DNA from: Rutidosis leptorrhynchoides
Lineage: Eukaryota; Streptophyta; Magnoliopsida; Asterales; Asteraceae
DNA length: 64,000 nt
Direction: 5' to 3'
Assembly (NCBI RefSeq): GCF_046630445.1
Contig: NC_092343.1
Coordinates: 137,571,501 to 137,635,500 of the forward strand
The position numbers and the translations under genes are program-made. Below are positions 1 through 11,513 of this stretch, piece by piece. How positions within the stretch are numbered: the first letter of the stretch is position 1; each line of letters opens with the position of its first letter. The notes under the pieces are model-generated. The model had not been told where the DNA came from and did not search any database. It was given only the letters and a program-made list of their open reading frames with translations.

Positions 1-635
1 AAATATCTGGAAAAACCATCAAGAAAATAATAGTAACTATTTCCGGCTAATTTTTCCAACATTTGATCAATGAAAGGTAAGGGAAAGTGATCCTTTCTGG
101 TGGCGTCATTTAATTTTCTATAATCAATACAAAAACGCCATCCTGTTACAGTCCTAGTAGGAATAAGCTCATTTTTTTCATTTGTGATGACAGTCATGCC
201 ACCCTTCTTAGGTACGCATTGAACTGGGCTTACCCATGGACTATCAGAAATTGGATAAATTAAACCTGCATATAGCAGTTTAATAATTTCTTTCTTAACA
301 ACATCTTGCATATTAGGATTTAGTCTTCATTGGCGTTGCACATACGTTTTATGACCTTCTTCCATAAGGATTTTATGTGTGCAATACGAAGGACTTATTC
401 CTTTAATATCATGAATTTTCCATGCAATAGCTGGTTTATGAGCTTTTAGCACAGAAATGAGTTGAGATTTTTCATTTTTAGTAAGAGAAGACGATATTAT
501 TACAGGTAATTCAGATTCACCATGTAAATAAGCATATTCCAAATGGTTTGGAAGTGGCTTTAACTCTAATGTCGTTGGTTCTTCTATCGATGATTTGTAT
601 CGATATCTGTCTTCCTCTTTTAGCATTTGAATTTC
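1..635 (-). pseudogene. Element D reverse transcriptase, N-terminal part
   Basis: Continues the gag-protease frame. From 626 leftward the frame reads the protease-RT linker and then canonical Ty3 RT motifs: the PISDSPWVSPVQ and VPKKGG stretch, CIDYRKLNDATRKDHFPLPF, and LAGNSYYYFLDGFS at the window edge. The catalytic F/Y-x-D-D box lies beyond the window. TAA at 636-638 and TGA at 327-329 interrupt the frame. Both can be explained by a single C-to-T change, the TGA from an Arg CGA codon, as expected from cytosine-methylation decay. No frameshift is visible. The element cannot make RT from this copy without readthrough. Confidence 0.9.
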
Positions 636-1997
636 TTATGTTGTTGGTTCATATCCATTAGCCATAAGTGTAGCTAACATTTTAGTCTCATCAATTGGTT
701 CAGTTCCTTCTCCTAAAGAACATTCTCCTGTTCCTTGTAATTCTGGAAATTCTTCTAACAATTCTGCATGTGAATCTATAGTTTGAATATAATAACATGT
801 ATCATCTGCAGATTGCAGTTGTTGCATTACTCTATCAACTGAAAAGGTAACACTCTCGTCTTCTATACTTAGGGTTAGTTTCTTACTGAACACGTCTATT
901 ATTGCTTTAGCCGTGTTTAAGAATGGTCTTCCTAATATGAGAGGAACTCGAGAATCTTCTTCCATGTCCAGAATAACAAAATCTACTGGAAATACTAAAG
1001 TACCAACTTTAACTAGCATGTTTTCCATTATCCCTCTAGGATATTTTACTGATCTATCGGCTAGTTGTATACTTATTCGTGTTGGTTTCAATTCTCCAAG
1101 GTCTAGTTTAGTGTATAATCAATACGGCATTAAATTTATACTAGCACCTAAGTCTGCCAATGCTTCTATTGAACTAAGACTACCCAGAAAATATGGAATT
1201 GTGAAACTTCCTGGATCTGATAATTTTTCTGCTATCTTATTCAACAGCACTGCAGAACAATTAGCATTCATAGTAACAGCTGAGAGTTCTACCATTTTCT
1301 TTCTATTTGTGATTAGATCTTTCAGAAATTTAGCATATCTAGGCATTCCTGAAATCACATCAATGAAAGGAAGATTGACATTTATCTGTTTAAACATATC
1401 CAAGAATTTGGATTGCTCGGCTTCAAGTCTCTCTTTTCTCATTTTACTCGGGTAAGGAAGTGGTGGTTGGTATGGTTTAACATAAGGTTTAGCCTCAACT
1501 GTGTTATCTTCATTAACCTTTTCAACTACCGATTCTATTTCCTTATTTTGTTCAGATTGTGGTTCTTGTGGAGTAGGAATAACTTCATCAGAAATTACAG
1601 GTATTTCAGGTGGTTTAAGTGTAATCCCACTTCTTGTGGTAATGGCTTTAGCTGTTTCATTTCGGGGGTTAGCATTTGTATCACTAGGTAGACTTCCCAG
1701 TTTTCTTTCACCTATTAACCTTACTAGGTTACTTACTTCTTGTTCCAGATTTTGAATTGAAGCTTGTTGATTTCTAAATGCTTGAGCATTTTGTTCATTC
1801 GTTTGTTTCTGAGATGTGAAAAATTGTGTTTGAGAATCAACTAGCTTCGACATCATATCTTCTAAATTTGGCTTTTTATCATCAGTTTGTGGTGGTTTGT
1901 TTTGAAAAATAGGTCTTTGCTGGTTGTAAGTATTATTGGATACTTGTTGATTGCTAGGACCTTGTTGGTTGTTTTATGAAACATTTCGGTTATAATT
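636..1997 (-). pseudogene. Element D gag C-terminus and aspartic protease
   Basis: In frame with gag and RT. The 1856-1119 part has a Gln/Asn-rich linker and a Pro-rich stretch. It then enters the protease region with the active-site motif ADLGASINLMPY, the Athila-type variant with D-L-G in place of D-S-G or D-T-G. The 1091-636 part has the LADRSVKYPRGI flap region and the [13 protein letters not shown] motif that closes the protease fold. In-frame stops are TAA 1974-1976, TGA 1119-1121 (just after the active site) and TAA 636-638. The product would process the polyprotein, but this copy is interrupted. Confidence 0.88.
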
Positions 1998-3260
1998 CTA
2001 ATTTTGATTGTAGATTGTTCTTGGCGGTTGGTAATTATTCTGATAATTATTTCCAGGCCTTTGGTTTATGTATAAAACATTCTCTCTTTGTTCCATTGTT
2101 AGTTCAATACTGAGACAATCTTTTGTCAAATGTGGTCCTCCACACTGCTCACAACTAATTCGTATTGAGTGGATATCTTTAGTCATCTTTTCCATTCGTC
2201 TCTCGACAGCATCTATCTTTCCGGAAATGAAATCTAAGTCATGGCTAGAATCGGCTCTAGCTGCTTTAGATGATCTAACGATATCTTTTTCTTGGTGCCA
2301 CTCATGTGAGTGGGAAGCAGTGTTATCAATAATTTTGTAAGCATCAGTTGCTGTTTTCTTCATAATGGAACCACCAGCTGCTATATCGATGTCTTTTCTT
2401 GTTGTGATGTCGCATCCTTGGTAGAATATTTGTACTATTTGACAGGTGTCTAAACCATGTTGCGGACATCCTCTTAATAACTTTTCAAATCTTGTCCACG
2501 CTTCATATAGAGTTTCATTTGGCTTTTGTGTGAACGTAACAATTTCTTCTTGAAGTCTCACGGCTTTAGATGCCGGAAAGAATTGTTTAAGAAAATTTTC
2601 AACTAAAACATCCCATGTATCAATCGCCCCTTCAGGTAACGATTCTAACCAATCTTTGGCTTCTCCATTTAAAGTCCAGGGAAATAACATGAGATATATC
2701 TGTTCATCCTCAACTTCTCTGATTTTAAATAAAGTACAGATCCTATTAAAGGTACGAAGATGTTCATTTAGATCTTCCTTCGGCGCACCACTAAATTGGC
2801 ATTGATTTGTCACCATGTGTAGGATTTGTCCTTTGATTTCATAATCTGGCACATTAATGTCAGGTTGAGTAATTGCATGACCTTGGCCAGTGCATTTAGC
2901 TCTCATTCGGTCTTCCATACTTAGAGGTTCCAGATTCTCCATAATTGAATTTGTTGAATCTGAATCACTAGAGGATTCTGATTTAATTGGTTGTTCCTCA
3001 ACAATCTCCGTTTGAATGATTGGTGGTTCCGGAGGAAAAATTAGTGGTTCAGGATCTATGAATTGTCCCTGAATATTCTCCGGATTCTCAATTGTGAGGT
3101 CGGGTTCAAAAAATGGATTATCGGAAATTTAAATTGGAGTACTTGGTCGACTGGATGACGATTCTAAAGAAAAATCAACAGCGACAATATTTGTTAGATG
3201 TCTTGATCGAGTTACAGGTGGTGAACGTACAAAAGGTGGTGAACATTTTGCTCGGTGCAT
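1998..3260 (-). pseudogene. Element D gag
   Basis: Capsid/nucleocapsid-type Gag of an Athila/Tat-like element. The core reads CQFSGAPKEDLNEHLRTFNRIC, LFPWTLNGEAKDWLESLP, LVENFLKQFFPASKAVRLQEEI and YEAWTRFEKLLRGCPQHGL, the standard retrotransposon Gag signature. A C-C-H-C-like CEQCGGPHLTKDC knuckle lies near the end. I place the start at the ATG complementary to 3258-3260, upstream of the internal ATG at 2942. The same frame continues upstream through a Pro/Glu/Ser-rich N-terminal segment. A TAA at 3129-3131 breaks that segment, and TAG at 1998-2000 ends the main open part. Translation from 2942 is the alternative start. Confidence 0.85.
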
Positions 3261-4574
3261 TCAATGAATATCCTATTAGTTATAAAAATAAGAAAAATTA
3301 TATATGTTATCAAATTAATAGACTTTTCTGATTTTGCCCACGTTTCGAATAGCCAAAAGATGCAGCAGAGGGGCAGGATTCGTTTAGTCTCAATATAATT
3401 GAGTACTGTTTAGCTCCAATAACCGGTCCACGTACAAATCCAACTATTACTACGAACCAGAAAATTTTGATGTCTATCAATTTAACCACTTAAAATAATT
3501 TTTTTCGTTTGAAATTTTAAAGAAATTTAGAGAAGAAATAGAAAATTCTATGTCCTAAAAACTAGAGTGTCGAGAAAAAAGAAAGAAAAAGAGCGCGTCG
3601 AAAAACGTCGAAAAATAAAAAGTCGAAAAATAAAAATAAGAATGTAGCGCGTCGAAACTTAAAAAGGAACTAAAAACTAAAAATTAAAAGTTGCGTCTAA
3701 AAATATTAAAGCTTAAAACATATTCTATATCCCAAATGGCAATAACTTAAAAATGTACTAAAATATAAAAACGGCGTCGCAAAATTCTAAAGCACTTAAA
3801 TCTTAGTCTAAAAAAAAGCACTTAAGGGATTTTACGGCAAAGCCTAAAAATCTAGAAGTAAAAATAAGTATGGAAAAAACTATATCTTAGAACTAAATAC
3901 GAGCGAAAAAATACAAAAATTACGAAAAAACGATTAAAAAGGTACAAAATATAAAAATATACTTAAAGTTGTAAAAAGTATAATTTTTATAAAATTATTA
4001 TTTTTATATTATTTATTTTATAAAATTATTAATTTTATAATTTATTAAAACTTATTAAACTTAAAATACAAATTAATTAAAACTAATACCAAATATTATA
4101 TAATTAAAACCCTAAACCCTAATTAAGGTTATAATTAAATAATAATAATAATAATATTTACCCCGTAATGATTGCTGCTTGGCAGTCAACTGTGGCGTGT
4201 TTGACAGGGCCATGCGATCGCATGGTCCTTACGTTAAAAATCCATGTGATCGCATGGATAAGGATTTCGGGCCAGGGTTGGGCTGCTACAGTACGGGCCT
4301 CGAGTTTTTATATATTTTTTTTTCTGTTTTGAGATTATATAAAATATATAAATAACTTAAATACAAATTTAATTTTTAAAAACTAAAATAAAAATACTTT
4401 TTAACTTTATATATATTTAACAAACTATTAAAAATATATTTTTTTTTCTTTTTATATTTTTGAGTTTTTTTTTAAAACGTATTTTTACAAAAACGTATTT
4501 TTATAAAAGTAAACTAAGAATCAATAAAAATCTTTTTTTATATATATAGCGTTGCGCTTTCGGCGTTTTAGAAA
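3261..4574 (-). other. Element D untranslated leader
   Basis: No gene is seen here. The stretch nearest gag (3368-3425) is strongly similar to 32868-32926 in element E: both share GAGGGGCAGGAT, an AATATAATT/TAATATAATT block and CCAATAACC. Between about 3550 and 3780 lie repeated GTCGAAAA-type units in an A-rich context, and 3960-4130 is nearly pure A/T. At 4210-4225 is the perfect palindrome CCATGCGATCGCATGG, and at 4242-4257 a one-mismatch copy, spaced exactly as in the element's own LTR. Confidence 0.75.
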
Positions 4575-4593
4575 TTCCCCGGCAGCGGCGCCA
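4575..4593 (-). promoter_or_regulatory. Element D primer binding site (Asp-type)
   Basis: The minus strand reads TGGCGCCGCTGCCGGGGAA, eight bases inside the LTR end. TGGCGCCGYTGCCGGGG is the PBS class usually matched to tRNA-Asp in plant Athila/Tat elements. Element E has the equivalent site at 33011-33029. Confidence 0.85.
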
Positions 4594-4601
4594 AAAATAC
4601 T

Positions 4602-6579
4602 TGATGTGTGCGAGGTGTACTAGGAAATAGTATTATTTTTATAACGAAATACTATTAAATACGATACAATTTTACACAAGATATTTATTTATTTATAGAA
4701 TGGATATACCTGAACCTTGCTACAACACTTATAGGCAGTGCACCTAATTGTACAGTAGTGTAGTTTTTAGTAAGTCCGGTTCGTTCCACAGGGAAAATTA
4801 AACAAGCTTAACGCTATATTAGTTTTAACTTATAAAAATGAAAATATATATATATAAGTAATATTATTATTATAAAAGGGGGTTTTTACCGTTTAATGAC
4901 CGGTTTGTCGATTTTGAAACTTTAGTCGCAGTTAAAACCTAATGTAAAATATTAAAAATAAATAAAAGACTTAATTTAAAGCGTAAAGTAAATAACGATA
5001 ATGAAATTGCGATAAATAAAAGTGCGATAAAATAAAATTGCGATAATTAAAAAGTACGATATTTAAAAGTGCAATTAAATACAATGACAATAAATAGAAG
5101 TGCGATAATTAAAAGTGCAATTAAATATGAAATAAACGAATTATGCTTATTTAAACCTCCATAATCATGATGTTTGACGTGTTGATTTTTAGTTTATTCC
5201 CATGAGTTAATTGTCCTTTGTCCTGGATTATTCAATATGTCCGTTTGGTTTTTGTCCATAACAGTCCATTAGTCATAAATATAAAGTGCGAGTGTCCTCG
5301 TCAAATTATCCTTATATCCGAAGTCAAATATTCCAACTAATTGGGGACTTAAACTGTAACAAGGTTTTAATACTTTGTTTAATAATTACACCAGTATATC
5401 GACTGCGTGTAACCCAAGGTTTTAATACTTTGTTAACAATTATGCCAAGTATCCTTGTACATAATTCACCCCTGTTTTAATAAGTCTATTAACTATTAAT
5501 CCATTCCCGTGTCCGGTTAAATGAACGATTATTAGTACATATAAATATCCCGCCCATCGTATCTGATCGAGTGTATGTGGTTATTTATAGGTACGTCCAA
5601 TTGTAGATTTTTATATTAAATTAACAAACTATCATTTAGTTAAACAAATATAAAGCCCATTAATAGCCCATAGTCTAATTTCCACAAGTGTCGTTCTTTT
5701 GTCCAAACCCCAATTATGGTACAAAGCCCAATTACCCAATTTTAAATATTTTAGTCTAACATCATGATTACTTCGGCTTAAATAAGCATAATAATAACTT
5801 AGCTACGAGACATTAAATTAAAAATAACATTAATCATAACTTACAGTGATTAAAAATAGCGTAGCGTTACACGGACAGAATTTCGACTTACACCCTTACA
5901 ACATTTGCTAACATACTCTTATTATTAGAAATTAAAATTAAAATTAAAATTAAAATATAAATATATATATATTTACGTATATAGATAGAGATATGGATGG
6001 ATATATGTTTTTATTTCGTTCGACAAACTGCCTTTTTATAGCAATGTGGCCTGGATTTCAGGGCCATGCGATCGCATGGCTTTTGTGCCTCCAGGCCATG
6101 TGATCGCATGGTGGTAGGTAACAGCTCACAATTCTTTGTTTTCTTGTTTTTCGACGTTTTAATAAATAAATATAATATATAAATACTTATAAGAATTATT
6201 TAAATATTATATTATATTTATGTGCATAGTTGACTTGTAATTTTTAGTCCATTGCGTCGAGCGTTGAGAGTTGACTTTGGTCCCGGTTCCGGATTTTCAA
6301 ACGTCCTTGCGTACAATTTAATATCTTGTATTTTGCGTTTCGCGCCTTGTACTCTTGTAATTTTGAGACGTTTGTTATCAATAATTGGAACCACTTTGAT
6401 TGTACTTTGTACTTTTGAGCTTTTTGGTCGTTTGCGTCTTCAATTCGTCGAATCTGTCTTTTGTCTTCACCTTTTATTATTTAAACGAATATTACTTGTA
6501 AATAGAATAGTTGCAACTAAAAGCTTGTCTTCCTTGAGGGATAATGCTATGAAATATATGTTCGTTTTTAGCATTATCA
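4602..6579 (-). repeat. LTR-D (5' LTR of element D), 1978 bp
   Basis: On the minus strand the LTR begins TGATAATGCTA at 6579 and ends CACACATCA at 4602, giving TGAT...ATCA terminal inverted repeats. It abuts the PBS on one side and the interrupted A1 RNase H gene on the other. The first 40 bases form a stem-loop (6540-6549 pairing with 6570-6579). A palindrome pair (6064-6111) and a TATA box (6033-6041) mark U3. The centre (4920-5110) repeats GCGATAA/GTGCGAT units. The partner LTR is outside the window, so age cannot be estimated. Confidence 0.88.
6033..6111 (-). promoter_or_regulatory. LTR-D promoter: palindrome pair plus TATA box
   Basis: On the minus strand a near-palindrome (6096-6111) and the perfect palindrome CCATGCGATCGCATGG (6064-6079) precede GCTATAAAAAGGC (TATA box about 6033-6041) by about 23 bp. 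The TATA assignment is inferred from consensus and position within the LTR. Confidence 0.55.
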
Positions 6580-8066
6580 CAAGGTCTCAGTTGTGTATTA
6601 ATGCAACGAATGAAAGTAATTGCTTATGCGTCTAGACAATTGAAGATTCACGAACAGAATTATACGACGCATGATTTGGAATTAGGCGCGGTTGTTTTTG
6701 CATTAAAGACTTGGAGGCACTACTTATATGGGGTCAAAAGTATTATATATACCAACCACAAAAGTCTTCAACACATATTTAATCAGAAACAACTGAATAT
6801 GAGGCAGCGTAGGTGGATTGAATTGTTGAATGATTACGACTTTGAGATTCGTTACCACCCGGGAAAGGCAAATGTGGTAGCCGACGCCATGAGCTGAAAG
6901 GACAGAGAACCCATTCGAGTAAAAGCCATGAATATAATGATTCACACTAACCTTACTACTCAAATAAAGGAGGCGCAACAAAGAGTTTTAAAAGAGGTAA
7001 ATTTAAAGGATGAAATACCCAAAGGATCGGAGAAGCATTTTAATATTCGGGAAGACGGAACCCGGTATAGGAGAAGATGTACAAGGATATTCAATACATC
7101 CTGGAATGGAGAAGATGTACAAGGATCTCAAGAAACATTTTTGGTGGCCAGGTATGAAAGCCGATGTTGCTAAATACGTAGGGGAATGTTTGACGTGTTC
7201 TAAGGTCAAAGTGGAGCATCAGAAACCATCAGGTCTACTTCAACAACCCGAAATACCGGAATGGAAATGGGAAAACATTACCATAGATTTCATCACTAAA
7301 TTGCCAAGGACTGCAAGTGGTTTTGATACTATTTGGGTAATAGTTGATCGTCTCACCAAATCAGCACACTTCCTGCCAATAAGAGAAGATGACAAGTTGG
7401 AGAAGTTAGCACGACTGTATTTGAAGGAAGTCGTCTCCAGACATGGAATACCAATCTCTATTATCTCTCATAGGGATGGCAGATTTATTTCAAGATTCTG
7501 GCAGACATTACAGCAAGCATTAGGAACTCGTCTTGACATGAGTACTGCCTATCATCCACAAACTGATGGGCAGAGTGAAAGGACGATACAAACTCTTGAA
7601 GACATGCTACGAGCATGTGTTATTGATTTCGGAAACAGTTGGGATCGACATCTAACATTAGCAGAATTTTCCTACAACAACAGCTACCATTCAAGCATTG
7701 AGATGGCGCCGTTTGAAGCACTTTATGGTAGAAAGTGCAGGTCTCCAATTTGTTGGAGTGAAGTGGGGGATAGATAGATTACGGGTTCGGAGATAATACA
7801 AGAAACTATCGAGAAGATCATCCAAATTCAACAACGGTTGAAAACCGCCCAAAGTCGACAAAAGAGCTACGCCGACATTAAAAGAAAAGATATAGAATTT
7901 GAAATTGGAGAGATGGTCATGCTTAAGGTTGCACCTTGGAAAGGCGTTGTTCAATTTGGTAAACGAGGGAAATTAAATCCAAGGTATATTGGACCATTCA
8001 AGATTATTGATCGTGTCGGACCAGTAGCTTACCGACTTGAGTTACCTCAACAACTCGCGGCTGTAC
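6580..8066 (+). pseudogene. A1 RNase H and integrase, disrupted
   Basis: RNase H reads [16 protein letters not shown] and [11 protein letters not shown], where A3 has YTDHKSLQ, then stops at TGA in the AMS-stop junction near 6895. At 7071 the normal integrase N-terminal HHCC region is replaced by an 18-bp filler that duplicates 7109-7126, shifting frame. The 7010-7777 frame then carries [21 protein letters not shown], the first catalytic Asp in [16 protein letters not shown] (the second catalytic Asp, normally SDRD, is His here) and the Glu in [15 protein letters not shown] ends that frame at about 7777. After the C-terminal segment the gene ends abruptly at GTAC, fused to the LTR. The chromodomain is lost. 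Confidence 0.88.
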
Positions 8067-11000
8067 TGTAGTGACCCGAACTTTTCCAGGTGTATATATA
8101 TTAAATGAAATTTATATTTACATGATTAAATGTTTCCAACATGTTAAGCAATCAAACTTGTTAAGACTTGATTATTTGAAATAGGTTTCATATAGAAAAT
8201 TGACCACCCAAGTTGACCGGTGATTCACGAACGTTAAAACTTGTAAAAACTATATGATGACATATATATGATTATATATATAGTTAATATGATATTATGA
8301 TAAGTAAGTATCTCATTAGGTATTTTAACAATGAGTTATATACATAAAATTGAGTTTATTGAATTAAAAACTCGAAACGACATATATAACGATTATCGTT
8401 ATAACAACGTCTTACTAATTACATATGAATCATGATAAGATATTGTTACACTATATTTAATCATGATAAATGATAAGTAAACATGTCATTATGTATATTA
8501 ACAATGAACTACATATGTAAAAACAAGACTACTAACTTAAGGATTTCGAAACGAGACATATATGTAACGATTATCGTTGTAACGACATTTAAATGTATAT
8601 ATATCATATTAAGATATATTAATATATCATAATATCATGATAATATAATAATTTATCATCTCATTAGATATAATAAACATTGGGTTAACAACATTTAACA
8701 AGATCGTTAACTTAAAGGTTTCAAATCAACATTTACATGTAACGACTAACGATGACTTAACGACTCAGTTAAAATGTATATACATGTAGTGTTTTCAATA
8801 TGTATTCATAAACTTTTGAAAGACTTCAAGACACTTATCAAAATACTTCTACTTAACAAAAATGCTTACAATTACATCCTCGTTCAGTTTCATCAACAAT
8901 TCTACTCGTATGCACCCGTATTCGTACTCGTACAATACACAGCTTTTAGATGTATGTACTATTGGTATATACACTCCAATGATCAGCTCTTAATAGCCCA
9001 TGTGAGTCACCTAACACATGTGGGAACCATCATTTGGCAACTAGCATGAAATATCTCATAAAATTACAAAAATATTAGTAATCATTCATGACTTATTTAC
9101 ATGAAAACAAAATTACATATCCTTTATATCTAATCCATATACCAATGACCAAAAACACCTACAAATACTTTCATTCTTCAATTTTCTTCATCTAATTGAT
9201 CTCTCTCAAGTTCCATCTTCAAGTTCTAAGTGTTCTTCATAAATTCTACAATTCTAGTTTCATAAAATCAAGAATACTTCCAAGTTTACTAGCTCACTTC
9301 CAATCTTGTAAAGTGATCATCTAACCTCAAGAAATCCTTGCTATTTACAGTAATATATCATTCTAAATCAAGGTAATACTCATATACAAACTTTGATTCA
9401 ATTCCTATAAATATAACTATCTTAATTCGAGTGATAATCTTACTTGAACTTGTTTTCGTATCTTGATTCTACTTCAAAAACTTTCAAGCCATCCAAGATC
9501 CTTTGAAGCTAGATCATTTCTTGTTACTTCTAGTAGGTTTACCTACTAAACTTGAGGTAGTAATGATGTTCATAACATCATTCGATTCATACATATAAAA
9601 CTATCTTATTCGAAGATTTGAACATGTAATCACTGGAACATAGTTTAGTTAATTCTAAACTTATTCGCAAATAAAAGTTAATCCTTCTAACTTGAATTTT
9701 AAAATCAACTAAACACATGTTCTATATCTATATGATATGCTAACTTAATGATTTAAAACCGAAAAACACGAAAAACACCGTAAAACCGGATATACGCCGT
9801 CGTAGTAACACCGCGGGCTATTTTGGGTTAGTTAATTAAAAACTATGATAAACTTTTATTTAAAAGTTGTTTTTCTGGGAAAATGATTTTTCTTATGAAC
9901 ATGAAACTATATCCAAAAATCATGGTTAAACTCAAAGTGGAAGTATGTTTTCCAAAATGGTCATCTAGACGTCGTTCTTTCGACTGAAATGACTACCTTT
10001 ACAAAAATAACTTGTAACTTATATTTTTGACTATAAACCTATACTTTTTATGTTTAGATTCATAAAATATAGTTCAATATGAAACCATAGCAATTTAATT
10101 CACTCAAATCGGATTTAAAACGAAGAAGTTATGGGTAAAACAAGATTGGATATTTTTTGATTGTTGTAGCTACGGGAAATATTGTAACAATTCTATATAA
10201 ATTATATCCTAGCTAACTTATATTGTATTATATATGTATTCTAATATATTATGTAATCTTGGGATACCATAGACACGTATGCAAATGTTTTGACATATCC
10301 TATCAACCCATGTATATATATTATTTGGAACAACCATAGACACTCTATATGCAGTAATGTTGGAGTTAGCTATACAGGGTTGAGGTTGATTCTAAAAATA
10401 TATATACTTTGAGTTATGATCTAGCCTGAGACGTGTATACAATGGGTCGTGGATTGATTCAAGATAATATATATCGATTTATTTCTGTACATCTAATTGT
10501 GGATAACAAGTTGTAGGTTACTAACGAGGACAACTGACTTAATAAATTTAAAACAGTAAAATGTATTAAAAATATTGTAAATATATTTTGAACATACTTT
10601 CATATACATGTACATATTTGTTATAGGTTCGTGAATCGACCAGTGGCCAAGTCTTACTTCCCGACGAAGTAAAAATCTGTGAAAGTGAGTTATAGTCCCA
10701 CTTTTAAAATCTAATATTTTGGGATGAGAATACATGCAGTTTTATAAATGTTTTACGAAATAGACATAAGTAATTGAAACTACATTATATGGGTGAATGA
10801 TCGAAGCCGAATATGCCCCTCTTGCTTGGTAACCTAAGAATTAGTAAACCGATCTACTAATTGACGCGAATCCTAAAGATAGATCTATTGGGCCTAACGA
10901 ACCCCATCCAAAGTACCAGATGCTTTAGTACTTCGATGTTGTTTTTATCATGTCCGAAGAATTTCCCGGAATGATAGGGGATATTCTTATATGCATCTTG

Positions 11001-11513
11001 TTAATGTCGGTTACCAGGTGTTCACCATATGAATGAATTTTATCTCTATGTATGGTATGTATATTCAAATATGAAATCTTGTGGTCTATTATTATGATTT
11101 GATAATATATAGGTTAAACCTATAACTCACCAACATTTTTGTTGACGTTTTAAGCATGTTTATTCTCAGGTGATTGTTAAGAGCTTCCGCTGTTGCATAC
11201 TAAAATAAGGACAAGATTTGGAGTCCATGCTTGTATGATATTATGGTAAAATTGCATCCAAGAAACTTATTTTTGATGTAATATATTCTTATTGTAAACT
11301 ATTATGTAATGGTCGTGTGTAAACGGTATATTTTAGATTATCATTACTTGATAATCTACGTAACGCTTTTTAAACCTTTATCGATAAAATAAAGGTTATG
11401 GTTGTTTTAAAAATGAATGCAGTCTTTGAAAAACGTCTCATCTAGAGGTCAAAACCTCGCGACGAAATCAATTAATATGGAACGTTTATAATCAATATGA
11501 ACGGGACATTTCA
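8067..11513 (+). repeat. LTR-A, 3' LTR of A1, 3447 bp
   Basis: Begins TGTAGTGACCCGAAC and ends GGGACATTTCA, the same termini as the A2 and A3 LTRs (about 3250 bp). It is clearly more diverged and about 200 bp longer. It keeps the CGCGAATCCTAAAGATAGATCTAT block (about 10874-10889) and the two terminal hairpins, including a 9-bp stem around the AATAAA at 11373-11397 with changes mainly in the loop. Open frames inside (for example 8774-9049) are not supported as genes. Confidence 0.9.

Larger units (their letters stand above)
1..6579 (-). mobile_element. Element D: Athila/Tat-like Ty3 retrotransposon, 5' part
   Basis: Minus-strand LTR retrotransposon reading right to left: 5' LTR (4602-6579), Asp-type primer binding site (4575-4593), leader, gag, protease and the start of reverse transcriptase, where the window ends. 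The right edge is sharp. At 6580 the sequence resumes as the RNase H coding region of element A1, matching the intact copy in A3 near 58590, so D inserted into A1. A 5-bp target duplication beginning with caagg is expected at the other end, outside the window. The coding frame is unbroken by indels but carries six stop codons. Clade placement (Athila/Tat-like) rests on the PBS type, the gag sequence and the D-L-G-A-S protease motif. Confidence 0.88.
6580..11513 (+). mobile_element. Element A1: Tekay-like Ty3 chromovirus, 3' part
   Basis: Plus-strand 3' half of a chromovirus of the same family as A2 and A3. RNase H starts right after the D insertion, followed by integrase and a 3447-bp 3' LTR. 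It is the most decayed A copy here. It has an in-frame stop in RNase H, an indel with filler DNA in the integrase N-terminus, and a 319-bp deletion joining integrase directly to the 3' LTR. After the LTR, element C resumes at 11514, so A1 inserted into C. Its expected 5-bp target duplication starts tacgg on this side. The 5' portion is beyond the window. Confidence 0.88.

Noticed and set aside
8067..11513. Independent solo LTR inserted in A1 integrase
   Set aside because: No target duplication at the edges. GTAC microhomology shows it is A1's own 3' LTR joined by deletion.
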